The position numbers and the translations under genes were made by a program. From positions 1,178,001 to 1,242,000 of the forward strand of contig NZ_CP166850.1 of assembly GCF_041346945.1 (NCBI RefSeq): a stretch of DNA of 64,000 bases. The letters are read 5' to 3'. Below, piece by piece: positions 63,337 to 64,000 of the stretch. How positions within the stretch are numbered: the first letter of the stretch is position 1; each line of letters opens with the position of its first letter. The stretch is from Amycolatopsis sp. cg9 (lineage in GTDB: Bacteria > Actinomycetota > Actinomycetes > Mycobacteriales > Pseudonocardiaceae). Below the pieces are notes generated by a model. The model was not told the origin of the DNA and did not search any database. It saw only the letters and a program-made list of their open reading frames with translations.

Positions 63337-64000
63337 GTGGAACGGCTGATCGTCGTGGTCCTCTTCGACGGGGCCGACCTGCTCGACGTGACCGGCCCCG
63401 CCGAGGTTTTCTCGCTGCTGCACCGGGAACTGGACCGGCCGTCCGGCTACCGGGTCGTCCTCGCGGCCGGGGCGGCGGGCCCGGTCACCACGTCCGCCGG
63501 CGTGCGCGTGCTGCCGGACACCACCTTCGGGGAGCTGGCCGGCCGGGCGATCGACACCCTGGTCGTGCCGGGGGCGGTCACCGTCGGGGAACACCGGGAG
63601 ATCGTCGCCGAGTGCGACCCGGCCGTGGTCGAGGCGGTCCGCGGGCTGGCCGGGCGCGCGCGGCGGGTGGCGTCCGTCTGCGTCGGGGCGCACGTGCTCG
63701 CGGCGGCCGGGCTGCTCGACGGCAAGCGCGCCACCACGCACTGGTCCACCGCCCGGCAGCTCGCCGAGGAACACCCGGGGGTCGCCGTCGACGCCGACCC
63801 GATCTTCATCCGCGACGGCGAAGTGTGGACCGGGGCCGGCCTGACCGCCTGCCTCGACCTCTCGCTGGCGCTGGTGGAGGACGACTTCGGCCCGGAGGCG
63901 GCCTCCCGCGTCGCCCGCCAGCTCGTCATGTTCCTCCGGCGCCCCGGCGGGCAGAGCCAGTTCAGCGTGTCCCTCGAACCGGCGTCCGCGACCCGGCGGG
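63337..64000 (+). CDS. GlxA-family regulator, N-terminal part (3' truncated by window edge)
   Basis: GTG start at 63337; 221 residues are visible to the edge. The DJ-1/PfpI-like domain is clear: LIVVVLFDGADLLDVTGPAEVF, VTTSAGVRVLPDTTF, DTLVVPGAVTVGE, and the nucleophile-elbow region VASVCVGAHVLAAAGLLDGKRATTHW. The second half is the TGAGLTACLDLSLALVEDDFG block. The C-terminal AraC-type HTH must lie beyond base 64000. Such regulators respond to small metabolites and often control the adjacent cysteine hydrolase. Confidence 0.88.
   Translation, partial: MERLIVVVLFDGADLLDVTGPAEVFSLLHRELDRPSGYRVVLAAGAAGPVTTSAGVRVLPDTTFGELAGRAIDTLVVPGAVTVGEHREIVAECDPAVVEAVRGLAGRARRVASVCVGAHVLAAAGLLDGKRATTHWSTARQLAEEHPGVAVDADPIFIRDGEVWTGAGLTACLDLSLALVEDDFGPEAASRVARQLVMFLRRPGGQSQFSVSLEPASATRR

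Overview
The window is high-GC actinomycete chromosome. GTG and TTG starts are common, genes overlap tightly, and there are mycothiol (Mca), T7SS/ESX-type and HspR-free Pseudonocardiaceae-style gene sets. Gene content and the many perfect hairpins between convergent genes point to Amycolatopsis or a close Pseudonocardiaceae relative. From memory, the backbone order cbs - Pro-rich membrane protein - metB - greA - DUF4307 - mca - small membrane protein - YyaL-type thioredoxin protein - hemolysin III - short Z-prenyl synthase matches M. tuberculosis Rv1077-Rv1086. Here that order is interrupted by several inserted blocks.

Layout. 1-16 kb: an MmyB-like regulator (cut by the left edge), a membrane-tethered PstS-like protein, ATP-dependent ligase LigB, a sedolisin without a propeptide, small secreted proteins, an HTH/NBR1-Ig protein, an Old-Yellow-Enzyme oxidoreductase divergent from an MBL hydrolase, a DUF309 pair, guaB1, phoH2, a short-chain Z-prenyl diphosphate synthase and hemolysin III. 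16.6-27.9 kb: an integrative element of the pSAM2/AICE type, inserted in the last codons of the hemolysin III gene. It is bounded by a 37-bp direct repeat with one mismatch. It carries int, xis, a RepSA-like initiator, an FtsK-type transfer ATPase, small conserved genes, a Pra-like activator, an XRE regulator and a Nudix (Pif-like) protein. Its right third (about 24.9-27.3 kb) is visibly poorer in GC and carries three genes on the minus strand: a ParA-like ATPase, a RiboL-PSP-type HEPN protein (RHHFAH motif) and an HNH endonuclease. This is the best candidate in the window for an undescribed, probably defensive, system.

27.9-46.6 kb: an nSTAND/WD40 protein with an HTH, an AhpD-like protein, a PRC-barrel/DUF2382 protein, an acyl-CoA oxidase-like flavoenzyme, a YyaL-type protein, the Hen1-Pnkp RNA repair pair, mca, DUF4307, greA, an MBL-like protein, and an Lrp regulator divergent from hppD. 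46.7-53.3 kb: a T7SS-type polymorphic toxin operon. It encodes a YbaB-like protein, an EspC/WXG100-like protein, a 1333-residue WXG toxin with a long repeat stalk and a C-terminal His-Me nuclease resembling EssD/YeeF, and two immunity-like genes with up to three YezG-type domains. 53.3-64 kb: threonine ammonia-lyase, a VOC protein, metB, small membrane proteins, a Pro/Gly/Gln-rich membrane protein with repeated TQ motifs, cbs, a pentapeptide-repeat protein, and an isochorismatase-family hydrolase divergent from a GlxA-type regulator cut by the right edge.

Functional links: metB and cbs with mca fit sulfur amino acid and mycothiol metabolism. Hen1-Pnkp is an RNA repair cassette. The element and the toxin operon are accessory conflict modules. 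No rRNA, tRNA or CRISPR array was seen. All family names come from reading the sequence, without database searches.
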